A DNA stretch of 64,000 nt from Planosporangium mesophilum (GCF_016863255.1 NZ_BOON01000033.1:62001-126000); one strand, 5' to 3'; shown: positions 26,740 through 36,865, counted from the first letter of the stretch. The notes: generated by a model not told the origin, from the letters alone. Numbers and translations: made by a program.

Positions 26740-28488
26740 GTGTGTGAAACCGATCGTCTCGAACCCCCGGGACTCAGCCGCCGGGACATGTTAGGACTGC
26801 TCGGCGCGGCGGGCGCCGGGCTCGCCGTCACCCCGGCCCTGACCGGGGACCCGGCCCTGGCCGCCGCCTCGGACCTCGCGCTCGACCCGAAGACGCAGCC
26901 GGCCGATCCCGGCAACTACGAAGCGCCGACGAACCTGGCCGTCGACTCGCAGGCCAAGGACGCCGCGATCTCATGGATCGACCGCCACTCCGACGACATC
27001 ATCGGCCTCAACGACAGGATCTGGGAGTTCGCCGAGCCGTCCCTGGCGGAGTGGAACTCGTCCTGGGCCGAAGCGCAGTTCCTGGCGGCCAACGGCTTCC
27101 GGATCCAATGGGGAGCGGGCGGCATGCCGACCGCCTTCGTCGCCACGTTCAGCAACGGCACCGGCAAGCCGGTGATCGGGTTCAGCGGCGAGTACGACGC
27201 GCTGCCCGGGCTGTCGCAGGAGAAGGGCAAGCCGCAGCACTCGCCCCTGGTCTACAACCACGACCCGTACGCCCCGAGCTACGGGTTCGGCCACGGCTGC
27301 GGGCACAACGCGCTCGGTGCGGCAGCGGCCGCCGCGGCGGTGGCCACCGCGGCGGCGATGCGCGCCCGCAACCTCGACGGCACCGTCAAGTTCTTCGGCT
27401 CGACCGCCGAGGAGCAACTGGTCGGCAAGTCGGTGTCGGTGAAGGCCGGCGTCTACGACGGACTCGACGCCTTCGTCGACTGGCACCCGGCGAGCAGCAA
27501 CACCACCGGATGGGGTTCGAGCAACGCCATGTACAGCGTCGCCTTCCACTTCCTCGGTACCGACGGTCACGGCGGCTCTCCGCTGGGGACGCGGGCCACC
27601 CAGGACGCCGTGACGGCGATGGCGATGCTGACGGAGTTCCTGCGGGAGAGCGACCAGGCGCCCAGCTCGCGGATGCACTACGCGATCCGGGAGACCGGAA
27701 AGGCGCCGAACGTGTTCCCCACCCTCTCGAGCATCTGGTACTTCGCCCGGGAAGGCAGCCCGGCGCGTGCGAAGATCCTGATGGACAAGATCACCAAGTG
27801 CGCCGAGGCGGCCGCGATGGCCACCGGCACCCGGCTGCAGCACCGGCTGATGGCCGGAGTGTGGAACCAGCTCGGCAACAAGCGCGGCGCCGAGCTGATG
27901 CACGCCAACATGCTTCAGGTCGGCCCGCCGACGTTCGCCCCGGCCGACCAGGCGTTCGGCAAGGCGCTGCAGCGGTCGAACGGAGCCCCGGAGACCGGCT
28001 TCGCAGACAAGATCAATGAGCTGAATCCGCCGGCACCGGTCTTCCTGGGCGGCGGCTCCACCGACGTCGCCGACATCAGCTGGCGGGTACCGACCATCTC
28101 GATGGGTACGGCACACCAGCCGGGCGGCACGAAGAACCACTCGTGGCACCACACCGCCACCGCCGCCTCCCACGCCGGCCACGTGACGACCCTCGCCGCC
28201 GCCAAGTACCTCGCCGCCACCACCGTCGACCTGCTGACCCAGCCGAAGATCGTGGCCGAGATGAAGGACGAGTTCGCCCGGCGGACAGCGAAGATCAAGT
28301 GGAAGAGCCTGCTGCCCGACGACTACCAGCTACCGCTGTACGAGCCGCCGAAGTGGTTCCTGGAGCGGACCCGCCAGTCCTGGCCGCCGCGGGGCGTCAC
28401 CTGGCCGCCGAAGCGGGTCGTGTCGACCGAGACCGCGCCCGACCTCGGGCCGGAGCTTCCACCGTCGAACCTGCCGCCGCTGGATTAG
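26740..28488 (+). CDS. Tat-exported M20 family metallohydrolase (AbgB-like)
   Basis: 582 aa, GTG start with AAGGAGAG upstream. The N-terminus has a twin-arginine signal (LSRRDMLGLLGAAGAGL). M20/AbgB features follow: GFSGEYDALPG, GHGCGHNALG with metal-binding His/Cys region, STAEEQLVGKS with the catalytic Glu pair, and a dimerization domain. AbgB-type enzymes cut amide bonds such as p-aminobenzoyl-glutamate. The C-terminal ~80 residues, rich in Pro and Trp, extend beyond the usual domain. Export through Tat suggests that metals are loaded in the cytoplasm. The substrate is unknown; an amidase gene lies convergently downstream. Confidence 0.88.
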   Translation: MCETDRLEPPGLSRRDMLGLLGAAGAGLAVTPALTGDPALAAASDLALDPKTQPADPGNYEAPTNLAVDSQAKDAAISWIDRHSDDIIGLNDRIWEFAEPSLAEWNSSWAEAQFLAANGFRIQWGAGGMPTAFVATFSNGTGKPVIGFSGEYDALPGLSQEKGKPQHSPLVYNHDPYAPSYGFGHGCGHNALGAAAAAAAVATAAAMRARNLDGTVKFFGSTAEEQLVGKSVSVKAGVYDGLDAFVDWHPASSNTTGWGSSNAMYSVAFHFLGTDGHGGSPLGTRATQDAVTAMAMLTEFLRESDQAPSSRMHYAIRETGKAPNVFPTLSSIWYFAREGSPARAKILMDKITKCAEAAAMATGTRLQHRLMAGVWNQLGNKRGAELMHANMLQVGPPTFAPADQAFGKALQRSNGAPETGFADKINELNPPAPVFLGGGSTDVADISWRVPTISMGTAHQPGGTKNHSWHHTATAASHAGHVTTLAAAKYLAATTVDLLTQPKIVAEMKDEFARRTAKIKWKSLLPDDYQLPLYEPPKWFLERTRQSWPPRGVTWPPKRVVSTETAPDLGPELPPSNLPPLD

Positions 28489-28500
28489 CCGGAGCGATGG

Positions 28501-28531
28501 GGGCCCGTCCCGGACTCTCCGGAACGGGCCC
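28501..28531. terminator. bidirectional intrinsic terminator
   Basis: 14-bp stem with one mismatch (28501-28514 and 28518-28531) and a 3-nt loop; the core GGGCCCGT/ACGGGCCC pairs perfectly. It separates the convergent M20 and amidase genes. Confidence 0.8.
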
Positions 28532-29944
28532 TCAGGCCACCACCGGCGGTCGCCGTGAGCCGTACCCGGTCGCCCGCTCGAAGGCGTACCCGACCTGGAG
28601 CACCTCGACATCCGCGCGGTGGCGGCCCACGATCTGCAGCCCCACCGGCAGCCCGGCCGGGGTGAAGCCGGCCGGCACCGACAGCGCCGGGCAGCCGGTG
28701 GCCGACACCAGATACGCCGACCGCATCCACTCCAGGTAGTCCGCCATCGCCACGCCGCCGACCGAGGTCGGGTACTCGAGCCCCGCGTCGAACGGCGCGA
28801 CCTGGCTGACCGGCGCCAGCAGCACGTCGTACCGCTGGAAGAACTCCCGTACCCGGTGGTGCAGCGCCGTGTGCAGCACCTCGGCCCGGCCGAGGTCCGG
28901 GCCGGTGAGCCGCCGGCCGGCCTCGACGTTCGCGCGCAGGCTGGGCTTGAGCTGGTCGGGGTGGCGGTCCAGCAGTTCACCGAAGGCAAGCTCGAACTGC
29001 CAGGCGCGAAGCGTCCGGAACACCTCGTCGGCGCCGCTCAGGTCGGGGCAGGCCGGCTCGACCACGCACCCCAGCTCGGCGAAGACCCCGACCGCGGGTT
29101 CGAGCGCCGCGAGGACGTCGGCGTCGACCGGTACCGCCCCGCCGAGGTCCGGCGCCCAGGCGACCCGCAGCCCGGTCAGGTCGCGCTCCAGCGGCGCGGC
29201 GAACCGGGCGCCCGGCTCGTCCAGCGCGATCGGCGAGCGCGGGTCGGGGCCGGCGAGTACCGACAGCAGCAGCGCGGCGTCGGCGACGGTACGCGCCAGC
29301 GGCCCCTTCACGCTCAGCGTCGCCCAGCCGGCCTTCTCCGGCCAGTTCGGCACCCGCCCCGGCGAGGGGCGGAAGCCGACCACGTTGCAGAACGAGGCCG
29401 GGTTGCGCAGCGAGCCGCCCATGTCGCTGCCGTCGGCGAGCGGGTGCAGGCCGCAGGCCAGGGCCGCCGCGGCGCCGCCGCTGCTTCCCCCGGCGGTGCG
29501 GCTGAGGTCGTACGGGTTGCGGGTCGCCCCGAAGACCCGGTTGAACGTGTGCGACCCGGCCGCGAACTCCGGCACGTTGGTCTTGCCGATCGTGATCGCC
29601 CCGGCGGCGCGCGCCCGCTCCACCACGAGGTCGTCCTGCGCCGGTACGTTGTCGGCCAGCAGCGGTGAGCCGTACGTGGTCCGGATGCCGGCGGTGTCGT
29701 GGGTGTCCTTGTGTGCCATCGGCAGCCCGTGCAGCGGGCCCACCGGCTCCCCCGCGGCCAGCCGCTCGTCGGCGGCGGCCGCCTCGGCCAGCGCGCGCTC
29801 GGCGACCAGCGTGACCACCGCGTTCACCGCCGGGTTGACCCGCTCCAGCTGGGCCAGGTGCGCCGACACCACCTCCCGGGCCGACACCTCCTTCGTCAGC
29901 AACGCGTCCCGCAACTCCCGGGCCGTGGCGAAACAGATTTCCAC
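28532..29944 (-). CDS. amidase (amidase-signature family)
   Basis: 470 aa. The Ser-cisSer-Lys triad is visible: Lys in GLPMAHKDTHDT, the Gly/Ser-rich signature in RTAGGSSGGAAAALA, and the nucleophile region in GSDMGGSLRNPASF. It hydrolyses carboxamides; the family also includes GatA, but no gatB or gatC is nearby and the sequence is of the stand-alone type. GTG at 29944 begins MEICFATARELRDALLTKEV, a standard N-terminus. It is divergent from the AraC-type gene at 30014, with 69 bp between. Confidence 0.92.
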   Translation of the reverse strand: MEICFATARELRDALLTKEVSAREVVSAHLAQLERVNPAVNAVVTLVAERALAEAAAADERLAAGEPVGPLHGLPMAHKDTHDTAGIRTTYGSPLLADNVPAQDDLVVERARAAGAITIGKTNVPEFAAGSHTFNRVFGATRNPYDLSRTAGGSSGGAAAALACGLHPLADGSDMGGSLRNPASFCNVVGFRPSPGRVPNWPEKAGWATLSVKGPLARTVADAALLLSVLAGPDPRSPIALDEPGARFAAPLERDLTGLRVAWAPDLGGAVPVDADVLAALEPAVGVFAELGCVVEPACPDLSGADEVFRTLRAWQFELAFGELLDRHPDQLKPSLRANVEAGRRLTGPDLGRAEVLHTALHHRVREFFQRYDVLLAPVSQVAPFDAGLEYPTSVGGVAMADYLEWMRSAYLVSATGCPALSVPAGFTPAGLPVGLQIVGRHRADVEVLQVGYAFERATGYGSRRPPVVA

Positions 29945-30013
29945 GGATCGATCATAGGCTGAAACGGTGGTACGTTTTCCCGTCCGCAGCGGTCGCGGCT
30001 ACCCTGGCGGATC

Positions 30014-30976
30014 ATGGCGACGGGTCCCGTGCGGTTCAGCACCATCGGACTCCCCCGGGAGCAGCGCGTCGCGAGGTGGGAGGAGCACAACGCGCAGGCG
30101 CTGATCGGCCTGCGGTGCCGGCCCCTCGACGACGTCACGCTCGAGGCGACCGAGCTCAACCTCCAACTGCCACGGCTCCACCTCGCCAGGGTCACCAGCA
30201 ACCCCCACGTCGTGGAGCGCACCGCGACGACCATCCGCAAGACGCCGTCGGAGGCGATCGCCTGCTACCTCACCCTGCTGGGCGAGGCGTTCTTCTACCA
30301 CCACGACGGTGTCCGCACCGCGCACCCGGGCCAGCTGATCATCTGTGACGCCGACCGGCCATTCATGCGCGGCTTCTCGCAGGGCCTGGAGGAGCTCGCC
30401 GTCAAGGTGCCACGGCAGGTCTTCACCGACGTCACGGGCCTGGAGTCAGTGCGGCAGCCGCTCGTGCTCGACTTCGCACAGGGCGACGTGCACGCCAGGA
30501 CGCTCGCCCAACTGGTCGGTCGGGCCGTCCGGCCCGAGGGCTCACACCCCGTCGACGAGGACACCCTGCTCGGACTGCTCGGCGGCCTCGCCACCGGCCG
30601 GCCCACGGACCTCGCGGCGGTCCACCTGGCCACGGCGAAGGCCTACATCGAGGACCGGCTGACCGACCAGAATCTCACCGCTGCGCAGGTCGCCAAGGGC
30701 ATCGGCATCAGCCAACGGCACCTGTCGCGCGTGTTCTCGTCCCGTGGGTCCAGCGTCCCGCGGTACCTCCTGACCCGCCGGCTGGAGCGCGCCCACGCGC
30801 TGCTGTCTGAAGACGGAGAGCTCACCGTCGGCGAGGTCGCGGCCCGCTGCGGCTTCGGTTCGGCGGCGTACTTCTCGCACGCGTTCTCCGACCACTACGG
30901 CCTGCGCGCCACCGACGTACGGCGGCTCGCCCGCATTCACGGATCCGCCACACCATCTGATTCCCGCCACGATTGA
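30014..30976 (+). CDS. AraC family regulator
   Basis: 320 aa. The N-terminal ~200 residues form the AraC-binding-like sensor (RKTPSEAIACYLTLLGEAFF), and the C-terminal third holds two HTH motifs (VAKGIGISQRHLSRVF, VGEVAARCGFGSAAYFSHAF). It precedes the hydroxyquinol pathway genes on the same strand, with about 85 bp between, and probably activates them in response to an aromatic compound. It could also act on the divergent amidase gene. Confidence 0.92.
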   Translation: MATGPVRFSTIGLPREQRVARWEEHNAQALIGLRCRPLDDVTLEATELNLQLPRLHLARVTSNPHVVERTATTIRKTPSEAIACYLTLLGEAFFYHHDGVRTAHPGQLIICDADRPFMRGFSQGLEELAVKVPRQVFTDVTGLESVRQPLVLDFAQGDVHARTLAQLVGRAVRPEGSHPVDEDTLLGLLGGLATGRPTDLAAVHLATAKAYIEDRLTDQNLTAAQVAKGIGISQRHLSRVFSSRGSSVPRYLLTRRLERAHALLSEDGELTVGEVAARCGFGSAAYFSHAFSDHYGLRATDVRRLARIHGSATPSDSRHD

Positions 30977-31060
30977 TCACGAGCCATCCCCTTTTCGGGC
31001 GGCGCCGGTCGACACTGTCTCCGACCCCAGGAGGCCGGCCGGCGAAAGGTGACAGTGCAC

Positions 31061-32818
31061 ATGGCCGAGAGCTCGAGCGTGACCACGGACGTCGTGGTGG
31101 TCGGATCCGGACCGGCGGGCGCCGCCGCCGCGCTCTTCCTCTCGACGCTCGGCGTCGACAACATCATGATCACCAAGTACCGCTGGACCGCGAACACCCC
31201 GCGCGCGCACATCACCAACCAGCGGGCGATGGAGATCTTCCGCGACATGGGTATCGAGGACCAGGTCCTCGCGGACGCGACCGGGCACTCGTTCGTCGGC
31301 GACACCGTCTTCTGCACCAGCATCGCGGGCGAGGAGATCGGGCGCATCCGTACCTGGGGGACGCGACCGGACCGCGAGGCCGACTACCAGCTCGCCTCGC
31401 CGTGCCTGACCGTCGACATCCCGCAGACCTACCTCGAGCCGATCCTGGTCCGCAACGCCACCATGCGCGGCACCCAGACCCGGTTCTCCACCGAGTACCT
31501 GTCCCACACGCAGGACGCCGAGGGCGTCGACGTGCGGGTACGCGACCGGCTCACCGGCGCCGAGTACACCATCCGGGCCAGGTACCTCATCGGCGCCGAC
31601 GGCGCCCGCTCCCAGGTCGCGGCCGACCTCGGGCTGCCGTTCGAAGGCCGGATGGACATCGCCGGCTCGATGAACATCACCTTCAAGGCCGACATCAGCC
31701 GGTACGTGGGCCACCGGCCCTCGGTGCTGTACTGGGTCATCCAGCCCGGCTCCAACGTCGGCGGCATCGGCGCCGGCCTGGTCCGCATGGTGCGGCCGTG
31801 GAACGAGTGGCTCATCGTGTGGGGCTACGACATCAACGAAGAACCCCCGGTCGTCGACGAGGCGGCCGCGATCCAGATCGTGCGCAACCTGCTCGGGATG
31901 CCCGACCTCGACGTCGAGATCACCGGCACCAGCCTGTGGGGCAACAACGAGATGTACGCGACGCACCTGCAGTCCGGCCGCGTCTTCTGCGCCGGTGACG
32001 CCGTCCACCGGCACCCGCCGAGCAACGGGCTGGGCTCGAACACGTCCATTCAGGACTCGTACAACCTGGCCTGGAAGCTCGCCGCCGTCCTCCACGGCCA
32101 CGCCGACCCCTCCCTGCTGGACACGTACTCGGCCGAGCGGGCGCCGGTGGCGAAGCGGATCGTGTTGCGGGCCAACCAGTCCGGCCGTGAGTTCGTGGAG
32201 ATCTTCGCCGCCCTGGGTGTGCTCGACGCGAAGACCGAGGCGGAGATGACCGCGGCGATCGAGGAGCGCAAGGCCAACACCCCCGAGGGCGCCGCCAAGC
32301 GCGCCGCGCTGGTCCGGGCGATGGAGCTGAAGAACTACGAGTTCAACGCCCACGGGGTCGAGCTCGGCCAGTTCTACACCTCGTCCGCGATCGTCTCCGA
32401 CGGCTCCACGCTGCCGGCGCCGACCAGGGACCCGGATCTCTACCATGAGATGTCGACCGTTCCGGGCTCGCACCTACCGCACGCCTGGGTCGGCGACCAC
32501 ATGCGGAAGCTGGCGATGATGGATCTCGCGCCTTATACACAGTGGACGCTCATCACCGGGATCACCGGCGAGGCCTGGGCCGGCGCCGCCGACAAGGTCC
32601 GCCACGAGCTCGGCATCCCGCTCGAGACCGTCGTGATCGGCCCCGGCCGCGAGGTCACCGACCTGTACTACGACTGGGCCAAGCTGCGCGAGGTCGACGA
32701 GAGCGGTGCCCTGCTGGTACGCCCCGACAAGCACATCGCCTGGCGCGCCAGGTCGCTGCCGGAGAACCCGGCGGACGCCCTGCGCGCGGCGCTGACCACG
32801 ATCCTGGGACGGGCGTGA
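31061..32818 (+). CDS. FAD-dependent aromatic hydroxylase (phenol/2,4-dichlorophenol monooxygenase type)
   Basis: 585 aa group A flavoprotein monooxygenase. It has the FAD motif VVVGSGPAGAAAALFL, the second FAD region YLIGADGARS, and GRVFCAGDAVHRHPPSNGLG. A C-terminal thioredoxin-like domain follows, as in PheA/TfdB. It hydroxylates a phenolic ring with NAD(P)H and O2. With maleylacetate reductase and hydroxyquinol dioxygenase next to it, the likely reaction is conversion of resorcinol or a similar diphenol to hydroxyquinol. ATG at 31061 gives MAESSSVTTDVVVVG; in-frame GTGs at 31049 and 31055 are possible, and GAAAGG at 31044 sits best for 31055. Confidence 0.87.
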   Translation: MAESSSVTTDVVVVGSGPAGAAAALFLSTLGVDNIMITKYRWTANTPRAHITNQRAMEIFRDMGIEDQVLADATGHSFVGDTVFCTSIAGEEIGRIRTWGTRPDREADYQLASPCLTVDIPQTYLEPILVRNATMRGTQTRFSTEYLSHTQDAEGVDVRVRDRLTGAEYTIRARYLIGADGARSQVAADLGLPFEGRMDIAGSMNITFKADISRYVGHRPSVLYWVIQPGSNVGGIGAGLVRMVRPWNEWLIVWGYDINEEPPVVDEAAAIQIVRNLLGMPDLDVEITGTSLWGNNEMYATHLQSGRVFCAGDAVHRHPPSNGLGSNTSIQDSYNLAWKLAAVLHGHADPSLLDTYSAERAPVAKRIVLRANQSGREFVEIFAALGVLDAKTEAEMTAAIEERKANTPEGAAKRAALVRAMELKNYEFNAHGVELGQFYTSSAIVSDGSTLPAPTRDPDLYHEMSTVPGSHLPHAWVGDHMRKLAMMDLAPYTQWTLITGITGEAWAGAADKVRHELGIPLETVVIGPGREVTDLYYDWAKLREVDESGALLVRPDKHIAWRARSLPENPADALRAALTTILGRA

Positions 32819-33879
32819 GGCCGGTGCGCTTCGACCACGACACGCTGCCTCAGCGGGTACGGTTCGCGTCCGGAGCCGCCGCCGAGAACCTGGCCGCCGA
32901 GATCAGCACGCTCGGTGCCTCCCGCGTGATGGTGATCGCCGGCGAGGCGGAGCGGGAGCTTGCCCGTACCATTGCGGGCAACCTGCCTGTCGCACACTGG
33001 CACCACGAGGTCGCCATGCACGTGCCCGTCGCGGTGGCCGAGCGGGCCCGGACGGAAGCCGCCACCCACGGCATCGACGCCCTGGTCAGCGTCGGCGGAG
33101 GCTCGACGACCGGGCTGGCCAAGGCGGTCGCGCTGACCACCGGGCTGCCGATCGTGGCGGTACCGACGACGTACGCCGGCTCCGAGGCCACCAACGTGTG
33201 GGGGCTGACCGCCGACGGCCGGAAGACGACCGGCACCGACGACCGGGTACTGCCCCGCGCGATCGTGTACGACGCCGCGCTGACGCTCAGCCTGCCGCCT
33301 GCGCTGAGCGTGGCCTCCGGGCTGAACGCGCTGGCCCACTGCGTCGACTCGATGTGGGCCCCGCGAACCGACCCGATCGACCGCGCCGTCGCGGGCGAGG
33401 GCATCCGCGCCCTCCGCATCGGGCTGCCGCTCGTCGCCGACGACCCGACCGGACTCGAAGGCCGGGAGCACGCGCTGTACGGGGCCTACCTGTCCGCGGT
33501 GGCGTTCGCGTCGGCCGGCTCGGGCCTGCACCACAAGATCTGCCACGTGCTCGGCGGGATGTTCGACCTGCCCCACGCGCAGACCCACGCGGTCGTGCTG
33601 CCCCACGTCCTCGCGTTCAACGCCCCGGCCGCGCCCGAGGCCGAGCGACGGATAGCGGCCGCTTTCGACGCACCGACCGCGGTCGAGGGCCTGAACCGGC
33701 TGCGCGAACGGCTCGACGCGCCCACGGCCCTGCGGACCTACGGTATGCCCGGGGACGGCATCGCCGCCGCCACCGAGGCGGTCCTGGCCGCCGTACCGGC
33801 CAACAACCCGCGCACCGTCACCCCCGATGACATCGCCGGGCTGTTGCGAGCGGCCTGGGAAGGAGCCGACCCGCGATGA
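32815..33879 (+). CDS. maleylacetate reductase
   Basis: 354 aa iron-type alcohol dehydrogenase family. NAD-binding [16 protein letters not shown], the maleylacetate-reductase stretch [17 protein letters not shown], and metal/substrate region [22 protein letters not shown] are all present. It reduces maleylacetate to 3-oxoadipate, the last step before the central beta-ketoadipate route. The start is GTG at 32815, overlapping the monooxygenase stop as GTGA; GTG at 32824 is an equally short alternative. It overlaps the dioxygenase gene by ATGA. Confidence 0.93.
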   Translation: MRPVRFDHDTLPQRVRFASGAAAENLAAEISTLGASRVMVIAGEAERELARTIAGNLPVAHWHHEVAMHVPVAVAERARTEAATHGIDALVSVGGGSTTGLAKAVALTTGLPIVAVPTTYAGSEATNVWGLTADGRKTTGTDDRVLPRAIVYDAALTLSLPPALSVASGLNALAHCVDSMWAPRTDPIDRAVAGEGIRALRIGLPLVADDPTGLEGREHALYGAYLSAVAFASAGSGLHHKICHVLGGMFDLPHAQTHAVVLPHVLAFNAPAAPEAERRIAAAFDAPTAVEGLNRLRERLDAPTALRTYGMPGDGIAAATEAVLAAVPANNPRTVTPDDIAGLLRAAWEGADPR

Positions 33880-34766
33880 CCGACACCGTCTCCGTTGAGC
33901 AGCAGGCACGCGAGAGCGACCTCGTCGACCGGGTCCTCCGCTCGTTCGACGACTGCACCGACCCCCGGCTCAAGCAGGTGATGCAGGCACTGGTCCGTCA
34001 CCTGCACGCCTTCGTCCGCGAGGTCCGCCTCACCGAGGAGGAGTGGGCCAAGGGCATCGAGTTCCTCACCGCGACCGGTCACATCACCGACGCCAGGCGC
34101 CAGGAGTTCATCCTGCTCTCCGACGTGCTCGGCGCCTCGATGCAGACGATCGCGATCAACAACGAGGCGTACGGCGACGCCACCGAGGCGACGGTCTTCG
34201 GCCCGTTCTTCATCGAGAACAGCCCCGAGATCGAGATCGGCGGCGACATCGCCTTCGGCGCCTCCGGCGAGCCCTGCTGGGTCGAGGGCACGGTCACCGA
34301 CAGCCGGGGCAACCCGCTGCCCGGCGCCCGCATCGAGGTGTGGGAGGCCGACGACGACGGCCGCTACGACGTCCAGTACGACGACGACCGCACCGCCGCC
34401 CGGGCCCACCTGTTCACCGACGCCCAGGGCCGGTACTCGTTCTGGGGCATCACCCCGACCCCGTACCCGATCCCCCACGACGGGCCGGTGGGCCGGATGC
34501 TGGCCGCGGTGGGCCGCTCCCCCATGCGCGCCGCGCACCTGCACTTCATGGTCAGCGCCCCGGACCAACGGACACTCGTGACCCACATCTTCGTGCGCGG
34601 CGACGACCTGCTGGACAAGGACACGGTGTTCGGCGTGAAGGACTCCCTGGTGAAGGAGTTCCAGCGGCAACCCGCCGGCACGCCGACCCCCGACGGGCGC
34701 GACCTCGCGGACCGCGAATGGTCCCGGGTCCGGTTCGACATCGTCCTCGCCCCGGCCGGCGCATGA
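33876..34766 (+). CDS. intradiol dioxygenase, hydroxyquinol 1,2-dioxygenase type
   Basis: 296 aa. The N-terminal helical dimer domain is followed by the beta-sandwich with the Fe(III) ligands: Y164 in DGRYDV, Y197 in [13 protein letters not shown], and H221 and H223 in [20 protein letters not shown] is the intradiol signature. Its neighbour is a maleylacetate reductase rather than muconate-lactonizing enzymes, so hydroxyquinol (giving maleylacetate directly) fits better than catechol. AGGAG lies 10 bp before the ATG. It is the last gene of the operon. Confidence 0.92.
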   Translation: MTDTVSVEQQARESDLVDRVLRSFDDCTDPRLKQVMQALVRHLHAFVREVRLTEEEWAKGIEFLTATGHITDARRQEFILLSDVLGASMQTIAINNEAYGDATEATVFGPFFIENSPEIEIGGDIAFGASGEPCWVEGTVTDSRGNPLPGARIEVWEADDDGRYDVQYDDDRTAARAHLFTDAQGRYSFWGITPTPYPIPHDGPVGRMLAAVGRSPMRAAHLHFMVSAPDQRTLVTHIFVRGDDLLDKDTVFGVKDSLVKEFQRQPAGTPTPDGRDLADREWSRVRFDIVLAPAGA

Positions 34767-34807
34767 GCTGACGGTCAGGCACCGCTGCTAGACGAATCCG
34801 AGGGGTC

Positions 34808-35956
34808 TCACGGGGCGAGCGCGTGGAGGACGGCGGCGGCCAGCGCGGTACGTTCGACCATGCCCTGCACGCTGATGTGCTCGTGCCTGGCGTGCGCGCC
34901 GTCGCCTACCGCACCGAACCCGTCGAGCACCGGGACCCCGAGGGCCGCGACGAAGTTGCCGTCGCTCGCGCCGCCGACGGAGCACTCGTCGAGCGTCACC
35001 CCGATACCCGCGGCCAACTTCTTCGCCAGCAGGAAGAGCCGTCCGGTCAGCTCCGTGCGCTCCATGACGGGCCGGTTCCACCCGCCATCCACGGTCACCG
35101 TGGCCCGCGGGTCGTGGGCGCGCAGCGCCGCGAGCGCCGCGTCCACCCGCGCCGCTTCGGCCGCGCTGCTCACCCTGACGTCGATGTCGCCGTACGCCGA
35201 GCCGGCGGTCACATTGGTACGGGTACCGCCGTGGATCACGCCCACGTTCACCGTGGTCCCCGCGTCGAGGTCGGTGAGCGCGTGCAGGGCGAGCACGGCG
35301 CGCGCAAGCTCGTCGACCGCACTGGCCCCCTTCATCGGGTCCAGGCCGGCGTGCGCCTCGATCCCGTGCGCGGTGACCCGGTAGATGCCGACCCCCTTGC
35401 GTGCGGTTTTGATCGCGCCGTCGGCGCTGGCCTCGAAGACCAGGGCGGCCCGGGTGTCCGCGGCGGCCGCCTCGATCACCGGTCGTGACGCCGGGCTGCC
35501 GATCTCCTCGTCGCCGTTGAGCAGCAGCCGTACCGGCGGGCGGGGCAGCCCGGCGGCGGACAGCGCGCGCAGCGCCCACACGGCGTGCACGAGCCCGCTC
35601 TTCATGTCGAAGATGCCCGGGCCGGTGGCGCGGTCGCCGTCCACGTCGAACGGCCAGTCGCGCAGGGTCCCCTTGTCCCACACGGTGTCGTAGTGGCACA
35701 GCATCAGGACCGGCAGGCCACCGGCGCCCGGGTAGTCGTACACCCTGATGTCGCCGTGTTCGCCGCCGTCGAACTGCTCGACGGCGGCCGGCTCGCCCAG
35801 CCGCTCCGGCACCCACGAGGCCAACCAGGACAGGCCGTCGGTCAGGCAGTCCTTGTCGTTGCTCGGCGTCTCGATCTCGACGTACCGGGCGAGGTCCGCC
35901 AGCATCTCGCCACGGTGGGCGGCGACCCAGTCGAGCAGCGCGCGGGTCGGCGTCAT
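34808..35956 (-). CDS. M20 family metallopeptidase (carboxypeptidase G2-like deacylase)
   Basis: 382 aa, no signal peptide. Metal ligands and catalytic residues are visible: LCHYDTVWDKG (His, Asp), GIFDMKSG (bridging Asp), LNGDEEIGS (catalytic Glu pair), and HARHEHISV (C-terminal His). Carboxypeptidase G2-type enzymes remove N-acyl or glutamyl groups from amino acids. In D-to-L conversion pathways an M20 L-desuccinylase acts after N-succinylamino acid racemase; both a racemase and a GNAT are encoded upstream on the same strand. It overlaps the deacetylase-family gene by ATGA. The succinyl-amino acid substrate is inferred. Confidence 0.88.
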   Translation of the reverse strand: MTPTRALLDWVAAHRGEMLADLARYVEIETPSNDKDCLTDGLSWLASWVPERLGEPAAVEQFDGGEHGDIRVYDYPGAGGLPVLMLCHYDTVWDKGTLRDWPFDVDGDRATGPGIFDMKSGLVHAVWALRALSAAGLPRPPVRLLLNGDEEIGSPASRPVIEAAAADTRAALVFEASADGAIKTARKGVGIYRVTAHGIEAHAGLDPMKGASAVDELARAVLALHALTDLDAGTTVNVGVIHGGTRTNVTAGSAYGDIDVRVSSAAEAARVDAALAALRAHDPRATVTVDGGWNRPVMERTELTGRLFLLAKKLAAGIGVTLDECSVGGASDGNFVAALGVPVLDGFGAVGDGAHARHEHISVQGMVERTALAAAVLHALAP

Positions 35957-36858
35957 GAGATCCCGCCGTCGGCGAGCACGTGGTCGACGATCTGCGCATG
36001 GGTGGCGAACCAGACATCGGAAGATGCCGCGATGTGGTCGAGCAGTTCGGTCAGCACGGCGATCCGGGAGCGGTGACCGATGACGTGCGGGTGCATGGTG
36101 AGCTGGAACAGCCCGCCCTCGGCGCGGGCCAGGTCGAACTCGTCACGCCAGATGGACAGCACGCCGCGCGGCGGGGTGTACGGCCGCAGCGCGGTGTGCC
36201 GATCCATCATGAAGTACGGAGCGTCGTCACGGATCCACTCGACCGGAAGCTCGACCACGCCGGTCGGTTCGCCGTCGGCCAGTAGCTCGTACGGCTCGTC
36301 GTCGGCCATCAACGAGGAGTCGTAGCGCAGCCCCAGCTCGCGGATGATCCTGAGCGTGCTCAGCGAGAAGTCCCAGGACGGCGTCCGGATGCCGACCGGC
36401 CGCACCCCGGCCAGTTGTTCCAGTGTGTCGGCGGCCCGCACGGTGAGGTCCCGTTCGCTCTGCTCGTCCAGCAGCGTGTTGCGCTCGTGGATCCAGCCGT
36501 GCAGCGCGACCTCGTGGCCGTTGTCCACGTAGGACTTGACTTCGCCCTCGTGCAGCAGGGCGGAGACCGCGGGCACGAAGAAGGTGCTGGGCGCGGCGTA
36601 CCGGTCGAGCAGGCGCAGGATCCGCGGCACGCCGACCCGGGCGCCGTACTCGCCCTGCGAGAGCTTTCCCGGCAGCACCTCGCCGTCGCGGAGCGTCGGC
36701 GTCTCGTGGTCGGAGTCGAACGACAGCGCGACCGCGACCCGGGCGCCGCCCGGCCAGGAGGACGGCCGCAGCGAGCGGCCCGCCCTGATGCGCTCGACGT
36801 GACCGCGCCACGTCGGTTCGTCCCACTGCCAGGGTTGCGGCTGTTGCGGGCTCGTCAT
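35953..36858 (-). CDS. polysaccharide deacetylase (NodB/PuuE-type) family protein
   Basis: 301 aa. The NodB fold motifs are ALSFDSDHE (metal and base Asp pair), EVALHGWIHERNT (His ligands), GIRTPSWDFS and LTMHPHVIGH. PuuE-like members of this family act on allantoin or cyclic/N-acyl small molecules rather than polysaccharides, which fits the amino-acid-deacylation context. The ATG at 36858 now abuts the left end of the TnpB element. Its native upstream sequence was most likely the racemase gene with an ATGA overlap, so its expression may now depend on the element. Confidence 0.85.
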   Translation of the reverse strand: MTSPQQPQPWQWDEPTWRGHVERIRAGRSLRPSSWPGGARVAVALSFDSDHETPTLRDGEVLPGKLSQGEYGARVGVPRILRLLDRYAAPSTFFVPAVSALLHEGEVKSYVDNGHEVALHGWIHERNTLLDEQSERDLTVRAADTLEQLAGVRPVGIRTPSWDFSLSTLRIIRELGLRYDSSLMADDEPYELLADGEPTGVVELPVEWIRDDAPYFMMDRHTALRPYTPPRGVLSIWRDEFDLARAEGGLFQLTMHPHVIGHRSRIAVLTELLDHIAASSDVWFATHAQIVDHVLADGGIS

Positions 36859-36865
36859 CGAAGTC

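Noticed and set aside
28532-29944. GatA subunit of the glutamyl-tRNA amidotransferase
   Set aside because: No gatB or gatC neighbours, and the active-site surroundings are of the stand-alone amidase type.
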